Source: Planctomycetota bacterium
GTDB taxonomy: Bacteria; Planctomycetota; Planctomycetia; Pirellulales; UBA7805
Assembly (NCBI GenBank): GCA_003389215.1
Contig: QQVP01000119.1
Span: forward strand, 372,001-436,000
Reading direction: 5' to 3'
Length of the DNA stretch: 64,000 nt
The notes under the pieces are model-generated. The model was given only the letters and a program-made list of their open reading frames with translations, had not been told where the DNA came from and did no database searches. Shown here one piece after another: positions 10,001 through 17,725 of the stretch (the first letter of the stretch is position 1; each line of letters opens with the position of its first letter). The position numbers and the translations under genes are program-made.

Positions 10001-10141
10001 CGCGCACTTCTCGGCCAGGATCGGCTGAATGTCGCGTCCGAAGTCGATCTCGTCTGCAGCGGCGGAAGCCGAGAGGGCGGTCGCAGAGACGAGCGTGGCC
10101 AGTAGGAGGGCCATGGGGGAGGGCAAAGGAGGGCGTCTCAT
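7007..10141 (-). CDS. PSCyt1-DUF1549-DUF1553 cytochrome-c-like protein
   Basis: 1044 residues from ATG 10141, chosen over a longer frame because MRRPPLPSPMALLLATLVSA is a signal peptide. A heme-binding CALCHG motif follows within FGRDIQPILAEKCALCHG (planctomycete cytochrome C domain). Then come DUF1549 (ATLLRRLSLDLTGLPPT...RWARWWMDAARYADSDGYEKD) and DUF1553 (LARWLVDRQSPTTARVIVNR, SSQVSAELLERDPNNKLLAR). This three-domain arrangement is one of the largest paralog families in Pirellulales genomes. It is co-oriented with DUF1501. A role in periplasmic electron transfer linked to polysaccharide or C1 metabolism has been proposed but not shown here. Confidence 0.9.
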   Translation of the reverse strand: MRRPPLPSPMALLLATLVSATALSASAAADEIDFGRDIQPILAEKCALCHGPDEAGREADLRIDVRDSAVAAAAIVPGDPDSSELMVRILSEDPDEVMPPPDQQKPITAAERELLRRWIEEGAPYEQHWAFVAPRRAEMPEDAHPVDAFVRARLDEENLKPAAQADRATLLRRLSLDLTGLPPTLEELDAFLADESPDAYEKQVERLLASPHYGERWARWWMDAARYADSDGYEKDLPRQQWAWRDWVVGALNRDLPYDQFIIQQIAGDQLPDAGQDERIATGFLRNSMVNEEGAIIPEEFRIEGIIDRIDCIGKAVLGMSLACGQCHDHKYDPLSQREYYQLFAYLNNDYESIERVYSPAHRQRMTKIDEQIVKHVKEIKKAVPDWEAKLQTWATAEREKQTADTWTPLHPSSAEVPDGICHPEILDDGTVLNLGFRPTSTRLTVIVDTQETEVTALRLDALTHGDLIFGGPGRNFRGTFAISEIKVDAAPLSDAENFSYVKVAEATANANKSVGLIDPFFRRNKDDRRLTGGANFLVDDDLNTAWCPDRGPRWRNEDCHAVLRFEKPLRNEGGTRFRIAMGFRHGGGDAHGRRNNFIGRFRVSVTDRPEPRAAQLPSEVGRALAKPTEELTAEDRQNLIIAWARSEEDTKMLAGKIDEQWSAWPEGDSVLNLATREAKFQRRTYILDRGNWQSPTTQVEPGTPAAFHALPDDAPATRLTLARWLVDRQSPTTARVIVNRVWQTYFGLGLVTTPEDFGTRAERPTHPQLLDTLAVELMEPTVPTAAAEPPQPWSLKHLHRLIVTSATYRQSSQVSAELLERDPNNKLLARGPRFRPHAETVRDIALTASGLLNREMGGPSVFPPVPEGLFALSFVHVDFWNTATGPDRYRRSIYVFRRRSIPDPVLANFDAPTGDQSCVRRVRSNTPLAALTSLNATIFSEAAQALALRVLREGGSTDAERIRYAFRLCTSRPPRETEVATLKRLLDRSRKRLLAGELDAAQIAFNEFTKPGDLPPTATPNDAAAWTIVARVLLNLDATLTKR

Positions 10142-10319
10142 AGTCCCTATGCTACACGTAAACCGCGGCGGTTGGAATCGCCGCGTGGGGCGCGCCGTGG
10201 CGCGCTCCAAATCGTGTCAAAACGCCCCAATTCAAGCGGGTCGAAGCGGCGTGCGCGCGGCATCGCCCAGTGGTGGGAAAGCTGTGGCAACCGAGTAGCG
10301 AGCGACGTTGCCGAGGACG

Positions 10320-10784
10320 TTACACCGCACCGGCGGCATCGCGTTCGAAGGCGTCGCCGCTCTCGATCACGTCGGGCTTTGGCTGCAGGCGCTCGACCAT
10401 CTCGTTGTAGTCGTCGGCCAGGTCGAGCCAGTGATCGCCCTCGCGGAAGCGGATCGGCTGAAATGGCGCGTCGAAGCCCGTGGCGCGAATCGACTTCTGC
10501 AGGCGGTAGATCGGACCCGCGAAGCGATTGCTGGCGCGGAGCGTGTCGTAGGCGAAGTACGGCATCAGGGTCAGGAACACGGCGGCCAGGACAGTCGCGT
10601 CGACCGCCATCACCGCGAGGCGCTCGGACAGCGGCGTATCGATGTCGCCGGTTAGCACCATGCGAAAGATCGGCAGCGTAAGGATCGCCGTCACGAAGAA
10701 GACGAACCATTGAAACACCATGCGGCGGACAATGCCCAGCTGCACGGGGCGATTGACCAGCCATATTCGACGTCGCCTAGCCAT
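10320..10784 (-). CDS. two-TM HAMP-like membrane protein
   Basis: 154 residues starting at ATG 10784 with AGAGAGG upstream. Two hydrophobic segments are visible (MVFQWFVFFVTAILTLPIF and AVMAVDATVLAAVFLTLMPY), followed by a HAMP-like stretch with RLQKSIRATGF and DDYNEMVERLQ. There is no downstream output domain, so this is a stand-alone HAMP-type protein, a class seen in planctomycetes and deltaproteobacteria whose role is unknown. It may report membrane or envelope state. It is transcribed towards the cytochrome gene, 178 bases away, and divergently from the TadE/TadG cluster. Confidence 0.65.
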   Translation of the reverse strand: MARRRRIWLVNRPVQLGIVRRMVFQWFVFFVTAILTLPIFRMVLTGDIDTPLSERLAVMAVDATVLAAVFLTLMPYFAYDTLRASNRFAGPIYRLQKSIRATGFDAPFQPIRFREGDHWLDLADDYNEMVERLQPKPDVIESGDAFERDAAGAV

Positions 10785-11000
10785 GTCGAGACCTCTCTCT
10801 GAAGGCTTTACTTTCAGATTGCGCCTATTTAACACTGCCTGGAGAAGCGTAGCCCGCGGAACCGCGGCGTGGCCACAAATTTCGCGGGTCGTTGTGGAAA
10901 AGTCGCACGGGACCGACGGTCGGCTGGCGGATGTTGCCAAAACACCACAACGCCTTGCGACTTTTCGGCCGGTATAACCGCTACGGTGGGTTCGATTTGC

Positions 11001-11029
11001 TTGACGCGGCAGGGGTTGCAAGGTACTTC
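11001..11029 (+). promoter_or_regulatory. candidate promoter for the TadE/TadG cluster
   Basis: TTGACG (11001-11006), 17-base spacer, TACTTC (11024-11029). The -35 is good and the -10 poor. It would give a roughly 200-base leader before the first TadE gene at 11235. Confidence 0.3.
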
Positions 11030-11234
11030 CCCTTAGGCAGGTTGCAGGTTACCCCGGGTCTCGGGGTGCGCTCCGTCCGCATGAAGCACGGTGCGTTTGG
11101 GTGACGAGAAGCTATTGATGGCTGCGTTGTCAATGAGCCCTTCGCCGCGGCGGTGATAGCTGGAATGCCGGCCTCCCGCTGGTCGGCCTGGTTTATTGGC
11201 TGCGCAGGGCTCAATAGAGCGTACGGAACTCGAC

Positions 11235-11696
11235 ATGGGAATTTGGCACTCGCTTTGTAGCCGTCGCGGACGGCGACGAACGACGACTCGCAATCCGCGC
11301 CGACGGCGTGGCGCGGCGGCGGTCGAGTTTGCCATGATTTCGATTCCCTTGTTCCTGTTCCTGTTCGCCAGTATCGAGTTCGGCCGCGGCATGATGTGCG
11401 TGCAGACGATGGAAGAGGCGGCCCGCGCCGGCTGTCGTATCTCCGTCATCAAGAGCGCGACGACGTCCGACGTCGAAGCCGAGGTCGCGCAGGTCATGCA
11501 GCTTGCCGGGATCGTCACCTACGACGTCGCCATCGAGCCGGCCAATTTTACGACCATTGACCGCTGGGAACCGATTACCGTGACCGTGTCCGCCAACTTC
11601 GACGATATGAGCTGGTTGCCGATGCCCGGCTTCCTGGGCGGATTGTCCTTTACCGGTTCCTGCGTCATGCCCAAAGAGAGTTCCCCCGACGCCTAG
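11235..11696 (+). CDS. TadE-like pseudopilin 1
   Basis: 153 residues. A basic N-terminus (RRGRRRTTTRNPRRRRG) precedes AAVEFAMISIPLFLFLFASIEF, the conserved TadE pattern: a short leader, a Glu five residues into a hydrophobic helix, and GRGMMCVQTMEEAARAGCR. TadE/TadF proteins are minor pseudopilins of the tight-adherence (Flp) pilus, cleaved by a prepilin peptidase at the membrane. No TadA/B/C or CpaA genes are nearby, so the secretion machinery must be elsewhere. First of four genes on this strand. Confidence 0.75.
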   Translation: MGIWHSLCSRRGRRRTTTRNPRRRRGAAAVEFAMISIPLFLFLFASIEFGRGMMCVQTMEEAARAGCRISVIKSATTSDVEAEVAQVMQLAGIVTYDVAIEPANFTTIDRWEPITVTVSANFDDMSWLPMPGFLGGLSFTGSCVMPKESSPDA

Positions 11697-11761
11697 CGTC
11701 GGTAAGGCTGGCCGAACTGCCCCGACCTCGCGTGGCTACCTGAATCGAGGAGATGAGCACC

Positions 11762-12958
11762 ATGTGGAAGACCTGCAACTTACCGCCGCGACAGGGCCCT
11801 GCGCGACAGGCCTCTTCGCACCGAGGCTCTGCGCGACAGGGCGCGACCCTGGTCATGATCTGCTTTTTCATGACGATTCTGATCGGTTTGGTGGCCTTCG
11901 GGGTTGAAGTGGGACGCATGTTCCTTGTTCGCTCGCAGCTGCAATCGGCCGTCGACTCGGGCGCGCTGGCAGCCACGATGCAGCTGCGTCAAGACAGCAG
12001 CGACATCGACGCCGCGGTGGCGGCTGCCAACGAGTTCATCCAGTACAACCGCGTTGGCTGGCTGGTCACGATTCCGGAAGACGCGGTGACGGTGAACGTG
12101 GGGACGTGGGATTCCGCGACGCAGACTTTCAGCAGTGGCGGGTCGAACCCCAACTCGGTCGAGGTTTCCGGCAACGCCAACGACGAGCCGCTCTTCTTCG
12201 CCGGCATTTTCGGTCACTCGAGCTTTGCGGTGCCCCGCTCGGCCATTGCCAGCGGCGGTGCGGGCAAGCTCGACATCATCATGACGCTCGACCTGTCCGG
12301 CTCCATGGGTTCCAACAATCGCATCCAGGCCCTCCGCGACGCCGCGCCCAAGTTCGTCGACGTGATCGAGGAGGTGGGCGACGACGACCGCATCGGCGTG
12401 ATGGGCTACGGCGCGCTGCCCGATCAGTACGATCCGGTTGCCCAGGGACACAACGGAACGTCCTATACCAGCGCTCCGGCCTCCCAGTATCCGAGCGACA
12501 GCGACTGGTGTGCCGTGAAGGAGGCCGACCTGACTTCGAACTTCAGCCACCTTCGCAACAACGTGCTCGACTCGGACACCTTGGTGCACAATAAGTACAA
12601 CGGTTGGACGCCGATCGGTGCGGCGATCCGCGATTCGGCCCATTATCTCGACGTCAACGCTCGCAACGATGTGAACAAGGTGATCGTGTTGATGAGCGAT
12701 GGGCATGCGAACAAACCCGAAGACAACGGCCCCGGCTATGCCCGTGAGATGGCAAGCTGGGCGGCGTCGCTCGACATCAAGGTCTACACGATCAGTCTCG
12801 GCAACGGCGCCGACAAGGGTCTGATGCAGGACATCGCCACGATCACGGGGGCGGAGTACTTCGATGCCTCGGGCTCCTCGGATGAACTCTCGGCGAAGTT
12901 GACGGACGCCTTCGAGAACGTCGCCAACACGATCAAGGGAACGCAGTTGGTGCAGTAA
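11762..12958 (+). CDS. TadG-like protein with von Willebrand A domain
   Basis: 398 residues. ATG 11762 was chosen because GAGGAG lies 9 bases upstream; an ATG at 11753 has no usable site. An N-terminal TM with TadG-type features (GATLVMICFFMTILIGLVAFGVEVGRMF) leads to a putative Flp pilus-assembly region, then a vWA domain starting DIIMTLDLSGSMGSNNRIQ, with the MIDAS Asp177-x-Ser-x-Ser. In Tad systems TadG is a membrane-anchored surface protein that helps assemble the pilus. The N-terminus contains repeats of the DNA word GCGACAGGGC, which encode the Gln/Arg-rich stretch. Confidence 0.8.
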   Translation: MWKTCNLPPRQGPARQASSHRGSARQGATLVMICFFMTILIGLVAFGVEVGRMFLVRSQLQSAVDSGALAATMQLRQDSSDIDAAVAAANEFIQYNRVGWLVTIPEDAVTVNVGTWDSATQTFSSGGSNPNSVEVSGNANDEPLFFAGIFGHSSFAVPRSAIASGGAGKLDIIMTLDLSGSMGSNNRIQALRDAAPKFVDVIEEVGDDDRIGVMGYGALPDQYDPVAQGHNGTSYTSAPASQYPSDSDWCAVKEADLTSNFSHLRNNVLDSDTLVHNKYNGWTPIGAAIRDSAHYLDVNARNDVNKVIVLMSDGHANKPEDNGPGYAREMASWAASLDIKVYTISLGNGADKGLMQDIATITGAEYFDASGSSDELSAKLTDAFENVANTIKGTQLVQ

Positions 12959-13007
12959 GGTGCCGCGTCCGAGACGGAATCAGACCGAACGAGAAGGCAG
13001 GCAGGTG

Positions 13008-13523
13008 ATGCGCGAGAACCGAGGTAGAGCAGGAGAGGGGCCAAAGCAGCGGCGTGGCTCGGCATTGGTCGAGTTTGCCATTGTGTTGCCGGTTCTGGCG
13101 ATCTTGATTCTGGGCGCCCTGGACCTGGGCCGGGGAATCATGGTTCAGCATGCCCTGCAGGAGGCGGCGCACGCGTCCTGCCGCGTCTACTCGATTCGCG
13201 ATTCCACTCAACAGGACGCCACCGACATGGTGGCCAACGCCATGACGCGAGCGGCCGTCGCAGAATACGCGACAACGTACGATCCGCCCAGCAAGGGCGA
13301 TATCGACACACACATGGAGGCGGTCACCGTTACCGTGACCACCCCGTTCTCCACCGTCGCCTGGCTGCCGCCGCTGTACCTCAGCGGCGCGACCATCACC
13401 GGTAGCTGTACCTTGCCGGCCGACCTGGGCGTGGCAAACGACACGCCGGCGGCGGTCGATCTCTCGATCGACGATCACGGCGGCGACGGCAACATGCGTC
13501 ACGGAGACGACGACGACGACTAG
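13008..13523 (+). CDS. TadE-like pseudopilin 2
   Basis: 171 residues, ATG 13008 preceded by AGGCAGGCAGG. The TadE core is RGSALVEFAIVLPVLAILIL then GALDLGRGIMVQHALQEAAH. It is a close paralog of the third TadE gene, sharing VEFA..LPV, RGIMV.H.LQE and DIDTHMEAVTVTV. The C-terminus is acidic and ends in five Asp. It starts 50 bases after TadG on the same strand, so probably co-transcribed with it. Confidence 0.75.
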   Translation: MRENRGRAGEGPKQRRGSALVEFAIVLPVLAILILGALDLGRGIMVQHALQEAAHASCRVYSIRDSTQQDATDMVANAMTRAAVAEYATTYDPPSKGDIDTHMEAVTVTVTTPFSTVAWLPPLYLSGATITGSCTLPADLGVANDTPAAVDLSIDDHGGDGNMRHGDDDDD

Positions 13524-13608
13524 TCACGTGCGGCCTTCCCCCGCGACGTTCTCTTGAGGACGGAATTACAAGAAGACCGTCCCAACCGCGAATCTCGGAT
13601 ATACGAAG

Positions 13609-14154
13609 ATGGACCGAACGGCAAACAGAGCGACGCGAACCTCGCGCGGGCGAGCCCGACGCGGCTCGGCCATCGTCGAGTTCGCGATGGTCCTGCCGGT
13701 GATGGTTTTGCTGATCCTCGGGTCGCTGGAGTTGGGCCGGGGAATTATGGTCGAGCATACGCTGCAGGAGACCGCCCAGGCGGCGTGCCGCGTCTACTCG
13801 GTGCGGGACACAACGCAGCAGGACGCCGACGACTTGATCAGCACGGCCATGAACCTGGCCGGCGTCGAGACGTACACGGTCGTCTACAGCCCCGCGAGCA
13901 AGTCGGATATCGACACCCACATGGAACCGGTGACCGTTTCAATTTCCGCCTCCTATTCGTCGGTGGCCTGGATCTCGCCGACGTATCTTTCCGGGGCGAC
14001 GATCAGCGGCGTTTGCACACTGCCGGCCGACACCGGCGAGACGAACGACACCCCGGGCGCGAACGATGGCGACGACGATGACGACGATGACGATGACGAC
14101 GATGACGATGATGATGATGATGACGATGATGACGATGATGACGACGACGACTAG
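13609..14154 (+). CDS. TadE-like pseudopilin 3 with poly-aspartate tail
   Basis: 181 residues. The leader and helix (RGSAIVEFAMVLPVMVLLIL) and ELGRGIMVEHTLQETAQAACR identify it as TadE-like and a duplicate of the preceding gene. The unusual part is the end: 27 consecutive Asp codons (mixed GAC/GAT, 14071-14151) right before the stop. The neighbouring paralog has only five, so the tail has probably grown by slippage, but the mixing of GAC and GAT suggests it is now maintained. An exposed acidic tail could bind calcium or keep the pilin tip soluble; that is inference. Confidence 0.75.
   Translation: MDRTANRATRTSRGRARRGSAIVEFAMVLPVMVLLILGSLELGRGIMVEHTLQETAQAACRVYSVRDTTQQDADDLISTAMNLAGVETYTVVYSPASKSDIDTHMEPVTVSISASYSSVAWISPTYLSGATISGVCTLPADTGETNDTPGANDGDDDDDDDDDDDDDDDDDDDDDDDDDDD
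14071..14151 (+). repeat. GAY trinucleotide microsatellite
   Basis: 27 tandem GAC/GAT codons encoding the poly-Asp tail of the third TadE-like protein. In-frame length changes are expected between strains. Confidence 0.95.
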
Positions 14155-14225
14155 CGTGTGACTCGTCCGCGAGCCGCCGGCTGCGGATCGTCGTCCACGG
14201 CCAGATCTTGCTGGCAAGATGGGAC

Positions 14226-14411
14226 CTATCCGCCGGGTCCTGTAAAGGCGCCGAACATCAGCAGCAGGTCGTCGAGATCGACGTCCCCGTCGCCGCCGAC
14301 TTTCGCCGCACAAAAGTCGGGCGTGGCGGCATCGCGGGGACGCCGCGACGCCGGTGAAGCGGCCACCCACGGAACGCCACGGCGGCCGTCCCGTCGCGTG
14401 TCAGCCTTCGC
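14226..14411 (-). pseudogene. dockerin/EF-hand C-terminal remnant
   Basis: On the reverse strand an open stretch of about 60 codons without a start ATG ends with GGDGDVDLDDLLLMFGAF, then TGPGG and a stop at 14226. This is the dockerin-like calcium-binding motif that often closes planctomycete secreted proteins. Upstream of it, a TGA at 14412-14414 and low-complexity TCG repeats break the frame. It is best read as the tail of a lost gene between the TadE cluster and the LysR gene. The 14155-14225 remainder holds only a weak hairpin near 14205. Confidence 0.45.
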
Positions 14412-14486
14412 TCATCGAGACCTCGACGACGACGACGACAACTCGCCAGCAACGAGCGGACGACGTTCCGCGTGGCCGAGCCGGTT

Positions 14487-15392
14487 TCACTGTTGGCCGA
14501 ACAGCGTACTCTTCGCGGCCTTGGAAATTGCCAGCACGGCGGGGTGCTTGAGTCGTCGTTCGATCGAGATCGCATAGAAGCGCTCGGTCACTTCGGCGAT
14601 GCGGCCGACGGCCTGCACGGCATATTGCCGTTTCACCTCTTTCTCCACGGCACTCGGCGACACGAAGAGTCCCTCGCCTGCCTGGCCGAAGACCTTCATC
14701 ACCGCGCTGTCCTCGAATTCGTGCATGATCTGCGGGCGAATGTCCTCGGCATCGAACCACAACTCGAGGCTCCGCCGCAGCGTCGTGTTCTGCGTGGGCA
14801 ACAACATGGGGGCCCCGTTGAGCGACTTGGGAAATCCGCGCTTGAAGCGTTTGGCCAAGACGGGCGTGCCGAGCACTGTGACGCCGCACTCGCCCAGCAA
14901 GTGGTTGAACGCTCGCACGTGGGCCCCCGGGGTGAGCGGGGAGTCGGCCAGTACGAGGTCGAGGCGGTGCAGCGCCAGGTCGGCCAGCAGCTCGTTGAGC
15001 TTGCCCTCGAAACAGACGAGGCGCACTTCTTCCGAGGAACCGAGCGCCGGCCTGAGCAGTTCGTAGATGATCAGCTTCGGCAAGACGTCGGGCACGCCGA
15101 CGGTGAGGCGTAAGCGGTCGTCGGAGGGCCGGCCCTTGAGGGTGTCGACCATTTCCCGACCCAGCGAAAAGATCTCGTCGGCATAGCGATAGACGAGTTG
15201 GCCGGTTTCGGTCAGCTCGAGCGAACGCCCCACGCGATCGAACAATGGAGAGCCGAGCGAGCTTTCCAACTTCTTGATCTGACTGCTCAGCGTCGGCTGC
15301 GCGAGGTGCAACCGCTCGGCCGCGCGGGAGATGCCGCCCTCCTTCGCGACCGTCCAGAAGTAGAGCAAATGGTGATAGTTGAGCCACTCCAT
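14487..15392 (-). CDS. nhaR: LysR-family regulator, NhaR-like
   Basis: 301 residues from ATG 15392, with GGAGTG upstream on the reverse strand. The N-terminus MEWLNYHHLLYFWTVAKEGG and the helix-turn-helix region SRAAERLHLAQPTLSSQIKK match NhaR, the Na+-responsive activator of the nhaA antiporter in enterobacteria. The effector domain continues with LRLTVGVPDVLPKLI and ends about where NhaR does. No antiporter gene is adjacent, so the target is unknown. It is divergent from the HPF-like gene, with a 144-base shared control region. Confidence 0.8.
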   Translation of the reverse strand: MEWLNYHHLLYFWTVAKEGGISRAAERLHLAQPTLSSQIKKLESSLGSPLFDRVGRSLELTETGQLVYRYADEIFSLGREMVDTLKGRPSDDRLRLTVGVPDVLPKLIIYELLRPALGSSEEVRLVCFEGKLNELLADLALHRLDLVLADSPLTPGAHVRAFNHLLGECGVTVLGTPVLAKRFKRGFPKSLNGAPMLLPTQNTTLRRSLELWFDAEDIRPQIMHEFEDSAVMKVFGQAGEGLFVSPSAVEKEVKRQYAVQAVGRIAEVTERFYAISIERRLKHPAVLAISKAAKSTLFGQQ

Positions 15393-15536
15393 TTCGCACT
15401 CCGTTGAGGGCAAGCAACCCGGGGTATTTGTTTTTTGAATGAATCGATGCTACATTTTCTATTTCTCCTATCATAGCCTGGTGCCGTATAAATCGAATAG
15501 TGAAAACGTTCGCTCCCCAGGCTCTCGGAGGTCCTA

Positions 15537-15884
15537 ATGCGGCTTACCATTGTTGATCGCGAGAAATCCTTAACGGCAGAACAGCGTGAGTTCGCCGAAC
15601 GGCGTTTGATGTTCGCCTTGGCCCGCTTCGAATCGCGGATTCAGCGCGTCAAAGTGGTGGTCAATGACGTCAACGGCCCGCGCGGTGGCGTCGATCAGCA
15701 CTGTCGGATCACCGTGCAGTTGCGCCGCATGCGCGACGTCGTCGTTTCCAATCGCGACGTCGATCTGAAGAACTGTGTCGCGCGGGCGGCCGATCGTGCA
15801 GGGCGGGCGGTGGCCCGGGCTGTGGACCGCTTTCACCAATTCGATCGGGTGCCAGCTTCCCGGACACAGACAGCCTGGAGCTAA
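15537..15884 (+). CDS. HPF/RaiA-like ribosome hibernation factor
   Basis: 115 residues, GGAGGT 4-5 bases before ATG 15537. It opens with [19 protein letters not shown] and contains [20 protein letters not shown] and [17 protein letters not shown], the beta-alpha-beta-beta-beta-alpha pattern of the sigma-54-modulation/HPF family. Members bind the 30S decoding centre in stationary phase. It is a short form without the C-terminal dimerisation domain. purE starts 5 bases after its stop, so the two are probably one transcript. Confidence 0.75.
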   Translation: MRLTIVDREKSLTAEQREFAERRLMFALARFESRIQRVKVVVNDVNGPRGGVDQHCRITVQLRRMRDVVVSNRDVDLKNCVARAADRAGRAVARAVDRFHQFDRVPASRTQTAWS

Positions 15885-15889
15885 GTTTG

Positions 15890-16381
15890 ATGACCAAACC
15901 CGCGCAGCCGCTGGTCGGCGTCGTGATGGGCAGCAAATCGGACTGGGATACGATGCGTGGTGCCGTCGAAATCCTGGAAGAGTTCGAAGTCCCCCACGAG
16001 GCGGAAGTCGTTTCGGCTCATCGGACGCCGGAGCGGATGTTCCAGTACGGTCGCGAAGCGGAAACGCGGGGTTTGAAGGTCCTGATCGCGGGTGCGGGCG
16101 GGGCCGCCCACTTGCCCGGCATGTTGGCCTCGCTGACGACCTTGCCGGTGCTGGGCGTCCCGGTCCAGAGCAAGGCCCTGTCAGGACTCGACTCGCTGCT
16201 CTCGATCGCCCAAATGCCGGCCGGCGTCCCGGTCGGCACGCTGGCCATTGGCACCGCGGGCGCGAAGAACGCGGGGCTGCTGGCGGCGCGAATCCTGGCC
16301 ACGGGCGACCCCTCCCTGGCCACGAAGCTCCAGGCCTACGCCGAGCGGCAACGGAAGAAGGTTGCGGAGATGACCCTATGA
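15890..16381 (+). CDS. purE: N5-carboxyaminoimidazole ribonucleotide mutase PurE
   Basis: 163 residues from ATG 15890 (GGAG at 15877-15880). It converts N5-CAIR to CAIR in purine synthesis. Class I PurE marks are all present: [25 protein letters not shown] and [13 protein letters not shown], with the catalytic His in SAHRTP. The gene overlaps purK by four bases (ATGA at 16378), the usual translational coupling of these two consecutive enzymes. Confidence 0.95.
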   Translation: MTKPAQPLVGVVMGSKSDWDTMRGAVEILEEFEVPHEAEVVSAHRTPERMFQYGREAETRGLKVLIAGAGGAAHLPGMLASLTTLPVLGVPVQSKALSGLDSLLSIAQMPAGVPVGTLAIGTAGAKNAGLLAARILATGDPSLATKLQAYAERQRKKVAEMTL

Positions 16382-17559
16382 CCCATGCCCCCATCCTGCC
16401 CGGAGCGACGATCGGCGTTCTCGGCAGCGGACAGCTGGGACGGATGTTTGCCATCGCCGCGCGGCGAATGGGCTATCGCGTTCACGTGCTGTCGACGGAG
16501 TACGACACGCCCACGGGCCAGGTGGCCGACCTGGAGATTCGCGCTCCCTACGACGACGTGGACGAGGTGACGGAATTTGCCCGTGGAGTGGACGTCGTGA
16601 CGTTCGAGTTCGAGAACGTACCGACGACCACCATCGAAATCGTCGAAGCGCAGGTCCCGGTACGTCCGGGAGGGCACGTTCTGCACACGACGCAGAATCG
16701 ACTTCGCGAGAAGAACTTTCTCCGCCGTGCTGGCTTGCCGGTCACCGAGTTCCACGAAGTTCGGGCCTTGGCCGAGTTGCGCTCGCTGTGTGCCGACGGT
16801 TTGCCGGCGGTGCTCAAGTCGGCTGCCTGGGGATACGACGGCAAGGGGCAGAGTATGATTCGGGAGATCGGCGAGGTCGAAACGGCCTGGGAATCGGTCG
16901 GTTCGGACTGTGCGATTCTGGAGAGATTCGTCGACTTCGAGTGCGAGCTGTCCGTGGTCGCCGCCCGCGGTCTGGATGGCCAGTTCGTCCACTATCAGCC
17001 GATTCTCAACATCCACCGCAACCACATCTTGGACCTGTCGGTTTCGCCGAGCGGGCTTTCGCCGGACGTCTGCCGACAGGCAGTCGAGATCACGCGCGAA
17101 GTCTTCGAGCAACTGGACGTCGTCGGCGTGCTGTGCGTCGAGATGTTCCTCACCCGCGACGGTCGCCTGCTCGTCAACGAACTGGCACCCCGGCCGCACA
17201 ACTCGGGGCACCTGACGATCGACGCGCACGAGAGTTGCCAGTTCGAGCAGCAGGTCCGTTCCGTGTGCGGATTGCCGCTCGGATCGACCAAGCAGCTGAG
17301 CCCGGCCGCGATGGTTAATCTACTAGGCGAATGCTGGGTTTTCGGCGAGCCGAATTGGGCTTCGGCACTGGCCGGCAAGGGCGTGAAACTGCATCTCTAT
17401 GGCAAGCGGGACGCTCTGCCAGGGCGTAAGATGGGGCATATCACCGTGTTGGCCGATTCCACCCGGGAAGCGATCAATATCGCCCGGGAGGTGCGGGTGG
17501 GGCTGCTGTCGCCGCCCGGCGAGGTCGGGACGCCCCTGAAGGCGGTCCCCGAACCATAG
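16378..17559 (+). CDS. purK: N5-carboxyaminoimidazole ribonucleotide synthase PurK
   Basis: 393 residues, ATP-grasp enzyme that carboxylates AIR with bicarbonate to N5-CAIR, the substrate of PurE encoded just upstream. It begins after an ATGA overlap and shows [20 protein letters not shown] (the PurK preATP-grasp signature), [12 protein letters not shown] and [20 protein letters not shown]. Length is normal. A 9-bp inverted repeat spans its stop codon. Confidence 0.95.
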   Translation: MTHAPILPGATIGVLGSGQLGRMFAIAARRMGYRVHVLSTEYDTPTGQVADLEIRAPYDDVDEVTEFARGVDVVTFEFENVPTTTIEIVEAQVPVRPGGHVLHTTQNRLREKNFLRRAGLPVTEFHEVRALAELRSLCADGLPAVLKSAAWGYDGKGQSMIREIGEVETAWESVGSDCAILERFVDFECELSVVAARGLDGQFVHYQPILNIHRNHILDLSVSPSGLSPDVCRQAVEITREVFEQLDVVGVLCVEMFLTRDGRLLVNELAPRPHNSGHLTIDAHESCQFEQQVRSVCGLPLGSTKQLSPAAMVNLLGECWVFGEPNWASALAGKGVKLHLYGKRDALPGRKMGHITVLADSTREAINIAREVRVGLLSPPGEVGTPLKAVPEP

Positions 17560-17574
17560 ATGTTTTCTATGGTT
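17552..17574. terminator. inverted repeat over the purK stop codon
   Basis: AACCATAGA (17552-17560), loop TGTTT, TCTATGGTT (17566-17574): a perfect 9-bp stem containing the purK TAG. It has no T-tract, so it may be an mRNA-end stabiliser or a protein-binding site rather than a classic terminator. Confidence 0.45.
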
Positions 17575-17725
17575 GATCCACGATGAATCTATGAGACCAA
17601 AGGGTCGATCTGCCCTTAAGCTATTCATAGGCGAAAACGGATAAAGGTCTGGGCGCTACATTTCCGCCCCAGAAGCGGCGATTGGGGCGGTTGGTGCCGT
17701 TTCCGGAAAGATGAAATAGAAGCGT

